64,000 nt of DNA from Oidiodendron maius Zn. Lineage: Eukaryota; Ascomycota; Leotiomycetes; Myxotrichaceae. Below the pieces are notes generated by a model. The model did not search any database, was not told where the DNA came from, and saw only the letters and a list, made by a program, of their open reading frames with translations. Below are positions 22,601 through 32,847 of the stretch, in pieces. The stretch is from positions 694,689 to 758,688 of the forward strand of contig KN832882.1 of the NCBI GenBank assembly GCA_000827325.1, in the 5' to 3' direction. Both the position numbers and the translations under genes were made by a program. The first letter of the stretch is position 1. Every line of letters begins with the position of its first letter.

Positions 22601-22900
22601 TGAGCGGAGGGATGCTGTAGCTAAAAAATGTCTCCCTTCTATGGAGAAGAACTCCGCATCCTCTCCACCGGGAACGGGAAGACGCTGCCATTCTTCGAAG
22701 TGATAATCCTTATTCATGTGGTATATTATCAGCTGTACGTCACTGTTGCCCAGGTTCATCCCTCGCGGAGCGCCAGGAATATCTTCGGCCAGCTGAGGGA
22801 TTGCAAGGAACTGGCGATTGCCAATGGTGAATGTAGCAGCAGCGCGTGCTCCTGAAGTCGGTAGAGCCTGCACAAGCTCAAGTGTATAAGGATTCGCCAT
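19637..22900 (-). CDS. Seven-repeat EAR (EPTP) beta-propeller fused to a degenerate alpha/beta-hydrolase
   Basis: One uninterrupted exon, 1087 aa. Residues 1 to about 360 hold seven repeats of the EAR/EPTP type, each like F-x-x-F-Q-T-hydrophobic, then W-hydrophobic-x-F, then F-L-A (for example FIPFQTIPTFAAKQWRYFTF and FHHFQTVPSAWGYNWLHFSL), enough for a complete seven-blade propeller. Residues about 380-800 form a helical region I do not recognise (includes VVVVGRQGRETSGVTL). Residues about 820-1080 are an alpha/beta-hydrolase: IIWIHGLPLSSQSW, MDLRGYGESS, elbow VGFASAGHIAL, HGL-type oxyanion loop and terminal DADHFSF. Relative to G-x-S-x-G the nucleophile position is Ala (codon at 20192-20194), and the acid position in GSLGQEVP is Gly. 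No signal peptide. It is convergent with the FAH gene. Confidence 0.82.
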   Translation of the reverse strand: MANPYTLELVQALPTSGARAAATFTIGNRQFLAIPQLAEDIPGAPRGMNLGNSDVQLIIYHMNKDYHFEEWQRLPVPGGEDAEFFSIEGRHFLATASLRSGKGPYNLEDIVSVIFEWQDEKFIPFQTIPTFAAKQWRYFTFADRHFLALAQGVTLPGLQSKIPPESVIFEWDRSTSAFHHFQTVPSAWGYNWLHFSLAGHEFLAYADHKMPSIILRWEEGHFNHFQTLGDELTLGRAFCFIETKDEALLAFANIGGDSLIYYWDGAKFQIRQRLLEPGGREWALFRQGDETFVAHIRFITGNPHAPHTALQSSIYRVDAGQLVPIASFPTLGGTDVTAITVNGETWLVICESLDKDQQFRVDSHIYRFKSPVSGPKDVRGDTVYQNPEFLSLFETYTASQSSLGTQLANVMSSKTASYPLLAATSSSFIFYPGGDRDPSYISFRRSNRGFKELAAISHLGPALASLVQMYEAAPQDQIWRSEAERLLEATNKTRCANSMELWRDKIQVEAFKGREATIAAMIDYSCAVTVEFLQIVINDPTKLTSEFLQMEYLEARGTILHATVPFNAVMIATFFLVGLDAAYRMKHWLNDYNIDWTKAMVVVVGRQGRETSGVTLTTNSVAQVILESSGLQLPPQRLYIAPHGPNINIEKSDDIELIRQYERPLRLLWNRNQAIGALGPTMFSGYPEYKPQASRPVVTNVTSELSEMPLIKSPNDWMSLTTRMRLVLEDARQLLSGCVTDYAAQQLRLNNYNAATVVVPGLDNFDYPNKPKIPIYPCKSAEDTVNQMGALNLTVSPVPIETEFGFLFQKCITADGEIAFWEEGEGSQTIIWIHGLPLSSQSWGAQRQYFRKNYHNIYMDLRGYGESSKLPANVEDVTELYCNDLRTLMDHLKLDRANIVGFASAGHIALRFAAQNPGRVVRLVTINGTPIFRQKSDWPWGFSEDRLNQFISSADNDGIDGITSMILDPAVVFRDLSRDDAGKVVSWFRQMSVKAGIQTLFGFFKHISLDDDRHLMSSIAAPTLLISGSLGQEVPSQSGLYLRQEIKRAQLVEIPDADHFSFITKPAIINPLIDGFLSRGNIQNGDH

Positions 22901-23725
22901 TATTATCGAGCTGTCTGCAGCAAATTTCCAACAAATTGGTGGGCGGGGTCTATTAATCTGTCAAACTTTTCCTGGACAATGGATCATTCGGTCACAGAGA
23001 GTCTAATTGACACTGTAAATAATGTCAAATCGCATCATATATAGTCGCAAGTAGCATTGCGGATGTCAAGGATATCTCCCACTGACGGCAAGCCGGCGAA
23101 CGTCGTGAAAATATATCCCGCTACTTAGCGTTCCCCCAGAGAGACCATTTCCATCTTATGTGGCGGATTTCCGCGCGTTGCCGACACTTCCCGTCACCAA
23201 GGAGCTTTATGGAGAAAACTAGTGATGAACTACCAGCCAATGCTAGTCAGGCAAAGTTTTCGAGGATTTCAGTGTGACCTCCATCAAAATGTATCTATCT
23301 GAATACTTTGATCTTGAATTTTAAATACAGTCATATATACCAGTCCATTAGCATTCTTAAAACCCGCTGAGCTAGGTGGAGACACCACACGTCCACAATG
23401 CCAGACCCTAGCGTCTTAGTGTCTGTCTTCCAAGGTCGTATCCTTTTTTGAGGCCTTTACTCTACTCTACTGTCCTGAAATTTACATGTCGGAACTTCTA
23501 GCTCAAATGCTCCTGGTATTCAACTACAGAGAGACATTCGGCTTCGAGGGAGAAGCTAAGTCCCATTAATCACAATTCTTCCTTTCAGGCGTTGAACTTT
23601 AGAGAAAACTTACCGAGGCGATAATAGTTTCGCGCAAAGTGTATTGGTCGCGATAGCAGCATTTTGCTGTCCAACAGAGTTTGAGAAATCACCACGTTAC
23701 CAGGTGATATGAAGTTTTTAATAAT
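22901..23725. other. Intergenic, promoter of the propeller gene
   Basis: 825 bp between two same-strand genes. No gene supported. Confidence 0.5.
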
Positions 23726-26181
23726 TCAGCCAGCTAGCTGCTGGTCTAGTCTCTGGTGGAGTGGCCAGGTAAGATTTTTACCAACGTGTTCGGGCTTGAA
23801 ACTTGGTGTCCCGCGATTTCTCAGCACCAAATCTTTGGGATTCTCCATAACGCGGACCCCAGAATGTACTTTCAGACGACTGGGTTTCTCTTGATTCACG
23901 AAAGTCACTGAATTCCGTTTCTCGTTTGTCTTCGAGGCCTCGGGCAACGGGCTAGAGTTCGACCTTTCGCTCCTGGTAGCTCGAGGGACAGGTTTTAGTA
24001 GGTACTCTAGATCCGTTCCCGCTCTCTTGACCATTTGTTGTAGCTTGACGCGTAACCATCCTGCTCCAATGCGCCTTTCTGTTTCGACTACAAGAAGTCC
24101 TGACATAGTCAAGTCGAGAAGGTCATGGATCAACTGTGAACAGTTATGGTTGGCGTGTAACTTGTCACTCCAGTCTATGACCTCTTCACGTGTAGTTGCT
24201 CTCTGAACTCCCTCTTCCATTACTATAGTAAAGAAGTTGTCATCGTCGATTTCGGTGTCAGTGGTATATCGTCCTCTATGATCAGCAAAGTCATCGATTG
24301 CCTTCGATCCTTGTAAAAGCCAGGTAATGAATTCAAGATAGATGCAGCCCAGACTCCAAATATCGTAAGCTCGAGATACGAGGAGGCCCATCTTACATTC
24401 GGGCGGCTCGTATGTCGGAGAAGAGAAAACGGTGTCTGCTTTGACTCTAGATCGAGAATCTCGGCCATGAAATCGACCCAACCCAAAGTCGGCAATTTGT
24501 AGCACACCCATAGGGTCACAGTCAGAGAGAAAGCAGCTCTGATCTTGCGCAAACCAAAGAATATTTTCGGGTTTAATATCTCCGTGTCGTCCCCACCATT
24601 GCTCTCCATTTTTAAACTTAAGCTCTATAACCCTACCCTTAGTGAGCCGAATATTACTGGCCTTAGGGTCAAGCCCAGATGCTGGAATGGTGACTTTAAA
24701 GTTGTGAATGAGGCTTAACCCGCTAGCAATGCCACTCATCTGCCGTAAGGACCAAAGGACTGTGCTTGCGTCAAAGCTTGGCGTAGCATGATCTTCCCAA
24801 TACTTTCGCAGGTTTGCATTTGCGTATGGGAACATCAAGTGGAACTTATTGCCAATCTCGTATGTCGCTAGCAGCTTAATAAGATGTGGATGATCTTTGC
24901 CACCGAGTGTATGCAGGATTTCCGATTCTCTCTCGAATTCTTTCCTGTCAGAAGAGAAAAGAGCCTTCACGGCTACTAAGGGCTTATTATCCTGCATCGT
25001 GTTAGTGCCAGGATCAATAAGGTTTAAGTAAGGACTAATTACCTGCCTAGCACTTGGCCAGAACTTATGATGCGCCGGGTGAATGCGAACAGGGTAAACC
25101 TCACTGTACCCGCCTTGTTTGTTCCCCAACGTTCCATCGTTAGAGCCAAGGGGAACAAATGGCAGAACAGTCTTCTCATCTAGCGGATAATGTTTTCCAG
25201 GTTTGAATACTAGAGAGATCATCCACCATTGGACGCGATCAAATTTTTCTAGATGATTCCACTTCCATTTTTTCATCGCCTCGACAGGTGTTCCGTCCTT
25301 ACGATATAGCGCATTGCGATCATCTTGTTTCCTAACAAGAGGTAAGGTCTCATCAGTGATCTCTTCGTCCAAAAGACTGCAAATATCGGCACCACGCTTG
25401 ATAAAGGCCAGTGTTGCAAACAAGTGTGGTGCACACTGGCGCGTTTTCTTAGCATACTCCTTTGCTTCATCCTCGCTAATGTTCGAATTGTGGGCTTGTA
25501 TGACTTTCATAATCGTCGACTCCGTGATCAAATCGTCTTGCACATCTCTCGGAACGATAAAGGAGTGAGAGCGTAAGGCACACTCAACTCGGGCATTGTC
25601 CAAACTTTCCTTCAACAATACTGCTGGCGTTGGGGCTTTGTCGCCTGCTTGGCTATGGTCCGAAGAGGATCTCGAAGAATTCGGCCGCGAGTGTTGCGAG
25701 GTCGTCAAGGATATGGGACTCACGTCGGCAGTATTTGAAGTGGGTGATTGAGTGGCATGTAGCGGTGGTTGAACTCCATCTTTGTTATCAGAGGATGCGA
25801 TATCTATCGTCGATTTCCGGATTACGAGTCGGGGAATGTTATCTGCAGGCGAGGCTTTCGGTGATTCAGTTAGAGGTGGATCCGTTGGATCCGTTGGAAC
25901 TGCTGGAACCTCATTTTGCAGTGTCGTCGGCCCGGCTGCAGATTGTTCCAGAGTCTATTGCGTACTGTTATAAATCACTCTCTTTTGCAGGCTAATGCCG
26001 TTTACTTACTGCAGTCCGTGTTACTACCTTGTTTTGTTTGTTTGCCTTCGTGCCAGAGAGTTTTGGTCGCGGGGCCAAGAAGAGGCGCAATGGGTTCACA
26101 AAGCAGTGGACGATTGAACTCATTGCGAGGTAGAGATCCGTGCTTGGTCGCACAATCTGTGGCGGGTTGCAGGACGTTCAT
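23726..26181 (-). CDS. Serine/threonine protein kinase (fungal type with long N-terminal region)
   Basis: Proposed exons 26010-26181 and 23726-25935 (intron 25936-26009), 793 aa in phase; the frame up to 25935 has no other usable ATG, so the 5' exon with ATG at 26181 is my best but unproven solution. The N-terminal part is Pro/Thr/Ser-rich (VPTDPTDPPLTESPKA) and disordered. The kinase domain shows a Gly-rich loop (GGYSEVYPV), the VAVK lysine, the HGDIKPEN catalytic loop (HGD instead of HRD), IADFGLGR, YEPPE and DIWSLGCIYLE. It should phosphorylate Ser/Thr targets; the Arg-to-Gly change in HRD is typical of RD-independent kinases of this fungal group. It lies just downstream of the CorA-like gene on the same strand. 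Confidence 0.8.
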
Positions 26182-26638
26182 TGGAATATAAGGGATCCAA
26201 CAGTGACGGATATCTACTTCTGCCCACCGAGATCTGGCGTTCCTGCAGGTAATATCATCCTTACATGACCAAATTGGGCTGGGCGGAGACACTGGAAGGA
26301 GGCTCAAGAAGAAAGGTCAGCCCTGCCAGCACTGCCTCAATCTGTGCTCCCGATGCGCAGAACTCTGTCGCGCCTACGAAGTCCAGTGACCCTGCCACCC
26401 CCAAATCACTACTGGATTAGTGTGCACAAGCCGCAAAGCCAATAGCGAAGTCAGTAATTGGAGTCGTCTATGGGGATAGCTGGATTGGGCTGGATGGCTA
26501 TGCCCGTCTACCAAGCGCCCCGCCGACGGCCTGCACAGAAATGTCCACCCCCCCTCCTCTTTTTCCCGCAAAAGGCCATCCCCATCACACAACTCGGGCG
26601 TAAGACGAACCAGGCAGAAAACCCGGCTGAGTTTAAGC
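26182..26638. other. Intergenic between CorA-like and kinase genes
   Basis: 457 bp, comparatively GC-rich, likely the kinase promoter or 5' leader. Open frames here lack family features. Confidence 0.45.
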
Positions 26639-28677
26639 CTATTCCGCTTTCATGGTTGTAGCAGCAGATGACCACGTCGGGATGCTTGGTGGCTGGAATG
26701 GACGGAAAGTGGGGCTCTGCGGAGAACCCAGCCCATTTTCAAGATCCCTTGGCTTTTTCTTGGCCGATATTACGGATCGGAAACTGTGCGCACGCTGCAA
26801 TGTGACAGAGCCTGGTTTTTCCGGGTCCACTTTTGGCTTGACTTTGGTGAAGTGTACCCAGAGCCACCATAGAATGATTGTGAAGACTGTTAGAGGTACA
26901 GATATCGCTGCTAAAAGCCAAGCTCTGTCAGAGATTTTCATCTTTCCATCAGAGCCAGTTTGGACAAATTGAGTTGAAAAAAAGTTCTCCCTTGAGGTTA
27001 GCTAGCATAAGAGTGTTCAATTGAGGCAACTCACTGCAACAATGGTGGTTGGCAAATAGACTAATGTTATTACAGTCAAAATCTTAACTGCTGCAGCATC
27101 TTCCGTGCTCCGTTCCTAACACCAAATTGTCAATATCTTGACCTAGCATTTTTTATATAGGCAGTTTACGGTCAGATGACACATTGACTTGCTCTCTATT
27201 TGAGTCTCTGTGGCAAGGTTTTTCAAGGCAAAAGCCTCCTCGTAGCTTAGTAAATCAGAGAGCTATGAGCAGTTAGCAAAAGCGTAACTTATTCAGGTCT
27301 GCAGAAGACATCTCACTAGCTGTGCTGTTGATCTTGCTTTATCTTTCAGAGTCTTGGCCCTCTCAATATAAAATTTTGCCTCTTGAATGTATTCACTTAA
27401 CTCTCCGATGATGGCCTCCATTTGATAATTTTCATTTTGTTTATATGTTGACGTGTTGAAATCGTTAACACATTGGTTGCGAACGCCAGTAATTGAATTC
27501 AGAAGACTGGGGAGAATGACTTGAAGGTCAAGGATCATGTCCTCGACCACTTTCAACTCTTGGCGATCCTCAAAGCTGATATTGAAGTCTGTTAACGGAG
27601 ACAAATTATCTTCGTCCGTGCCAACTTCGGCTAGAACAATTTCATTAGACTATTTGATAGGGCAACGTTAGTCAACTCTCCATTGTCATGAGTATATAGA
27701 TGCCTGAGCAAATTGGGTTACCTGTTGTTTCAGGCGCTGCTCAAGGTAGGCCATATAATCCATCCACCCTCTCAAGCAATCAGCAATAAGAATTCTGTGG
27801 ATATTCCAAGGAGAAGGCGGGGATTCATTATTTGAGGCAGTTTGCTCCAGAGAATCTACAAACTGCATCTCAACGTTTTCAGACTGCGAAACAAGTAGAA
27901 ATACCGATCTAGGCTCTGTTTGTACTGGCTGGGATTTCTCTTTCTGGGAGGTTTCCCAATCTTGGATATTAGATTCAAGTCTGTGATATACAGCCGTCTG
28001 GCGGATTGACCATGGTGAGTCTCCTTCCGCAACTGCTCGATTTTTGAGCTCTACTCGACGGATCATGTATGCAAATTCTACTGGTCATTTAAATTTTAGT
28101 TCTGGGGTTTCAAAGGGGAGAATTAATACACACCTTGCGTAAAGTCATCCGAATTGACATGTCTTGTCCGTCGTTGGCTAAATCCGGGAAACTCAAACTC
28201 ATTCTCCTCAATTTTTCGTCCAAATGTGAACATGTAGTTCCAAAATTTAGGCATTATCTTATATATAGTCATAAATTCCTCGAATACTTCTCGTGAAGTA
28301 TTTAGTGTTGTCCATGATCGGTCTTGACTGACTGTGAAAATTTGAGATGCATCGTTTGTTTCCTAGTTGGAAGGCGTTATTAGATGTATATGCGACAAAT
28401 GCCGGAGATGTTATAAGTAATGAAATGACGGGCTTCAGATAAGACTTGGAACTATCCTCACATTTCGGAGCCTCTTGATATCGGCTACACTCGAGACTGT
28501 TTTATTCGTCTCAAAGCATGAGCTATACTTCCTTTCGGATCTTGCCTCATAGCTATTGATATTTCTCGTGACTGTCAAAGGGGCCTGCCCTGCCTTCTCC
28601 TTGAATAGATCATTAGCCTTCTGATCGATTTTCCTCTGCAAACTTTTCATGTCATCGAGACTCGAAATGAACGCCAT
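26639..28677 (-). CDS. CorA-like Mg2+ transporter-domain protein (fungal accessory type)
   Basis: Seven exons, minus strand: 28462-28677, 28134-28362, 27722-28080, 27317-27649, 27170-27262, 27035-27115, 26639-26986; 1659 nt, 552 aa, every join in phase. The soluble N-terminal part includes DASQIFTVSQDRSWTTL, FWNYMFTFGRK and SPWSIRQTAVYH, typical of the large fungal CorA-like family. Then come a long helix (AKFYIERAKTLKDKARSTAQL), MCHLTERSTEDAAAVKILTV, a first membrane segment (ITLVYLPTTIVANFFSTQFV) and a second (AWLLAAISVPLTVFTIILWW). The canonical GMN signature between the two is not present, so ion transport is doubtful; many fungal relatives sit beside incompatibility-type genes. The C-terminal tail is basic and Pro-rich. 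Confidence 0.85.
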
Positions 28678-31448
28678 AGCAGTATGGTTGATGGTGTACG
28701 AAGATGCTTGAGGCTGGTCTTCGAGTAATGAGAATTAAGCAGCCAATCCGATTCGATATCAATCGTATCTTCTTATCGAAGCAGTTGTGAGCCTCGAATT
28801 GACATTGTCAATCATTTGGATCTTTGTTGAGGCACCTTTGCATACCGCGAGGCCGCAAGTGAGAGCCTTCTGCCATTGGACATTGAGATGGGGGGCGGCC
28901 AGTCTGCCTCACCGCGCGCTGCACAGCCCCGCCAGCTCATCGGGGCTGGGCAAAGTGTGTGGTACACCATCCTGAAAAGTGGCGAGGGTCATTTGAACTG
29001 ATTAAGCCCTTTGCCCTTGGAGCATTGCACGATCATGATTTCAAGGCTGGTTTTGTGGTTCGCAGAGAAGGTAACAAAGCGAACTGTTCATAATTTGTTT
29101 CCAACATCAATGGCTAGTAAACCCTGCCTAACGCTAACACCAACAAATGCTCGCGCACTGAATAAGAATCCATTGTTCCCCAAATGTGCCGTTCGTAAGC
29201 AAGAATTTACTCGGTGATTCTTTAATGTGTGTCTCTCCATCAATGGTTGTCATCGCCTTCTGTACACTCTACAGCCCTCAATCTGGTCCTAGGAATAGAT
29301 CAAAATACTGTTCCGTGGAAAGGAGTCGCTCACGCTGCGTACATCGGTGAGACCAGCATTACTAAGAGGCTCTGATGCGTATATTTTATATTTATTGAGC
29401 CTAAGCTATCGTAATCAAGTTAGAAGCTGGCGTTGAAACAGGGTTGTGAGGCCTACTTCAACTCGGAAGTTGTTCCTGCCATCAGAAGTACCGTATATGG
29501 ACTTGAGCATGGTCATCAACTTCTGCTGATCTACGTGCTGTCCTTCAATAATCTGCGTTGGCAATCGATTCGTTGTATTATCATACATAGCGAGAGTCGC
29601 CTTGAAATGGAGCGGTGGGATCCGAAGACTCTGGATTGAGTGCCCGAAAATATGTAATGAAGATGTAAGAAGAGTAGAGTATGAGGGATATTTTTCAAGT
29701 CAAACAGTAATGGATGAGTTTAGATCGTGTGGCAAATACGGGACTCTACATGAGAACGGAGAAAGCCCATATTAAATCTCTAAAATACACGTAGCGACCT
29801 TCCATTGCCGCACGACACACAGTCAGGCCTGCCTCATTACCAGGGCGTTTGAAAGTAAATGCAACTGACTGGTCTTGTCATACGGAGTTTTCCCTAGATT
29901 CAAAACCAATAACGTTTAAAAGTGGACGAGCTTAGGGTCAGCCAAGGCAGACTCGGCTCTCTTCGTAGCGAATGGTGGTAAAACTCCGAGGCCTTTGCCA
30001 CAAAACACGAGATCCTCTTTGCCACGAGAGCGCGAGGAGTCAATAGCGACAAGAATCAATCTCTTCCTGAATTACAGACAGAATGTTAGAGATGATATAA
30101 ATACACCACGAATGATGGGGACGGACTGGGGTTAAAGGTCGAGGAACATCGATGATGACTTGTCCTCGACGGATCTGTTCTCGTCAATGTCAGCCTTCCA
30201 CTATTGGAAAAAGCCTTGGGCCGGGTCCCTGGTAAAGGCACACTAACCTTCACTGGGCATGTTCGGCCAGGAAAAAGCCTAGCCAACAGTTCCCCCAGGG
30301 CGGGACGAATGTCGTAGCGACAGTCGATGATTTGCCTTGTCATGCTTGAGAGTCGGTAATCTCAGACTGGAGAGCCCTGGGTGATTAGATCTGATTGTTT
30401 GAGAGGCTCATGAGACTTCCCCATATGCGTCAAGCCAATCTTGAGTCTAACCGATTCATATCGAAGAAGCAGGATATCACATGATTAATTTGTGCAGCCT
30501 GCTGAACACATCTGCAGGTCGTCATTTAAGGCAGCTGGAAGATATGCACCTCGTCACCTGAGGCACTCGAGACGCTCTGATAGCACAGCTTGTATGCAGG
30601 TGATAGCCCCACTGTGGTTTCACATCCGCTATAGTCCACTGCATCATACAGCTAATGAGCCAAATTGGTGTCCTGCTCTTTGTGCCATATTAGTCGGGAG
30701 CGGCATTCGTGGCTTGAATTACTCCTTATCTTGGAAATCGTGTAGCTGAACGAATAGGGCAGAATTATTTATGATTGATTCTTGGGCACCAGTAGTGGAA
30801 AGCATTAGAGGAATTATCTTCAAATCGAAGAGAGTGGTAGAATGGCAGGTTCAGGTTCGGGCTGTATTAGGCTATATTAAGAACAAGGCCTAAGAATTAT
30901 TGTAGTCGCCGCAAAGTAGCCTGATTTATTCTCCGCATGTCTGCGATAGCGCCGTGATTATTATGCGTAGAATTAAGTAAAGAATAGAATAGCCTTGAGA
31001 AAAGTGTTAAATGTGTTGCGTATAACACCTAACTATGGCGCAGTGGCTCAAAGAAGAATTTAAAGTAATTAAAGTTCTGGATGCTGATACAGCGCCTCTC
31101 CCTATGCAAGTCCCCCTTAACTACAGTAAACTTTTAATTGAGGGCAATCTTTCAGTATATTAGTAGTTAAAAATATTCCCGTGGCACCTCCCGTTCTTTA
31201 CTTTTGAAGAAGACATATTTAGAAGCTCAGACAATGAGGAAGGTATACTAGGAACATTAGCTCTGATCCAAAATCATAAGGCTCATGATAGCTTTAGGTG
31301 GTAGTGTATAGGTTGATCAAATATTGATTGAAGTAAGATATAGACAATCCATTAGAGCAGCCTGGACAATCAATAATATATAATCATTTAAGACAAGTTT
31401 AGGTAGTAAATGCTACTTAAGGCTTGACTCTTCCTTTTTAGTGACTCT
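28678..31448. other. Gene-poor interval, AT-rich in its right half
   Basis: About 2.8 kb without a supported gene. 28680-29220 looks like the CorA promoter. 29220-30360 has scattered open frames without family features; the longest ATG-led one is 30086-30343 on the minus strand (85 codons, starts TRQIIDCRYDIRPALG), which I do not recognise. 30760-31448 is very AT-rich with stops in all frames, as in old repeat-mutated mobile DNA, but no terminal repeats or transposase signature could be read. Confidence 0.45.
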
Positions 31449-32571
31449 TTAAGAAAAAATCCAGTGCAAAAGTGTAATTAATAAGAAGTAGCAGCTACCA
31501 GTAAAGCAAATAATAAACGCTCCAGCGGTTGCCCATAACCAAATGCGAGAGAGCCATATCCTACGCACAAAAGAGTTCCCCTATCAAAGGTTAGTTATCC
31601 GAGCAATCTTGATCACCACTACGCCAAGTCGCTTACCATAAACTTCCAGATATCACAGTTCTCATTTATAACAAACGCACAGAGCAAGAAGTTTGAAAAC
31701 ACTTTAAGGACTCCTCAACACTCCTTCTTTTATCCGCCACTCTAGTCTTCACATACGGACGAAAAGCTCTCTTGACCGTCTCTTCAAATCGCTGGTCGAT
31801 ATCTATCTGTGGCTTGTCCATTTCATTAGAGACTAGATGTGACTACTGACCTAGTCCAGTGGCACTTCCTAGGATAGCAGAGGGCAGCATGCCAACTGCT
31901 TCTACTTCCTTTCCTAGCTCTTCTCCCCATGAAACATCGTGCCAGTTGCTAAACGCATATACGTTCAAAATATTTGTATAGCTGGAAGCGACGAAGAGAC
32001 ACAGTGGCCAGGAGGTGAACATGTGCCACGGATCAAGAGTGAGGAACGGAGGCAGCGAATAGACTCCAAAGACCGAGCGGCAGGTGATTAGCACGGTCAA
32101 TTACCGATGGAATGTCTGTACGTAGTTATAATCGCTTCCTGTACCGTGGAGAGCGCCGCTTTTGAAGATGCGGATTACAAGGTAGGGCAAATTGAGGATA
32201 AAGCACAGTTGGATGACTCTAAAGATAAGGGAGGAGGTGAGATAGCCCCAGGATTGAGACTTAAAGGCCGCACACTCCCATGATGAATGGAGGACTACTG
32301 TGGAGAGGTAGAGTGTTTGGACAACAGCGTTGAACATGGGTGTTGTTTTTACAAAGGGGAACTGTCGAATATCCGGGTTAGATGAAGGAGCGCTGGATAT
32401 ATCTCTGAGTATGAAAGTCATGAGTAGGAATCCAGCAATACCGAACCAAAATAGGAACAACGAGACAACATTGTAAATAAATTGGAGATGAAGCGGCGCC
32501 ATCCAAAGAGTGATGTGTCCCGATTTATAGACTCTCCAGAAATGCATGAGGGAGTAAATCGTTGTTGGCCT
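31449..32571 (-). pseudogene. Chitin synthase C-terminal membrane region, truncated and interrupted
   Basis: The minus strand encodes the membrane tail of a chitin synthase: IYSLMHFWRVYKSGH, SWGYLTSSLIFRVIQL, then LTLDPWHMFTSWP, SSYTNILNVYAFSNWHDVSW, and DKPQIDIDQRFEETVKRAF. The glycosyltransferase part (QxxRW, EDR) is absent; homology starts abruptly near 32571 and an unrelated gene follows at 32839. The frame is broken by TAA at 32101-32103, another stop after GSATGLGQ near 31843, and an apparent one-base shift near 31700 before VFSNFLLCAFVINENCD. The end still holds a plausible intron (about 31560-31640) and a last membrane segment. Intact chitin synthases polymerise GlcNAc at the plasma membrane; this piece cannot. 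Confidence 0.75.
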
Positions 32572-32847
32572 TTACAGTCGGAAGTTGCGGCAAAAGTTAC
32601 TCCCTTATAAGGGCTGCCTGGTCTGATTACATGGTTACATCAACGTCACGTCGGCGCTTTGTCGGGAGGCCATAATTTGGTCTTGGAGAACACATGGGGG
32701 TGTTTCGAATAATACGCCGCATGCACAGACCGGTGGCCTACGCCGGTGACTCAGAGCTGTTAGACTAATTTATATCAAGGTTGTTAATAGAACCATTAGC
32801 CTCGATTTGTTCTGCATTCTCCATTTTCGTATCAGTTAATGTGCAAA

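Noticed and set aside
29011-29639. Open frames in the gene-poor block as transposon genes
   Set aside because: No transposase or reverse-transcriptase motif and no terminal repeats seen.
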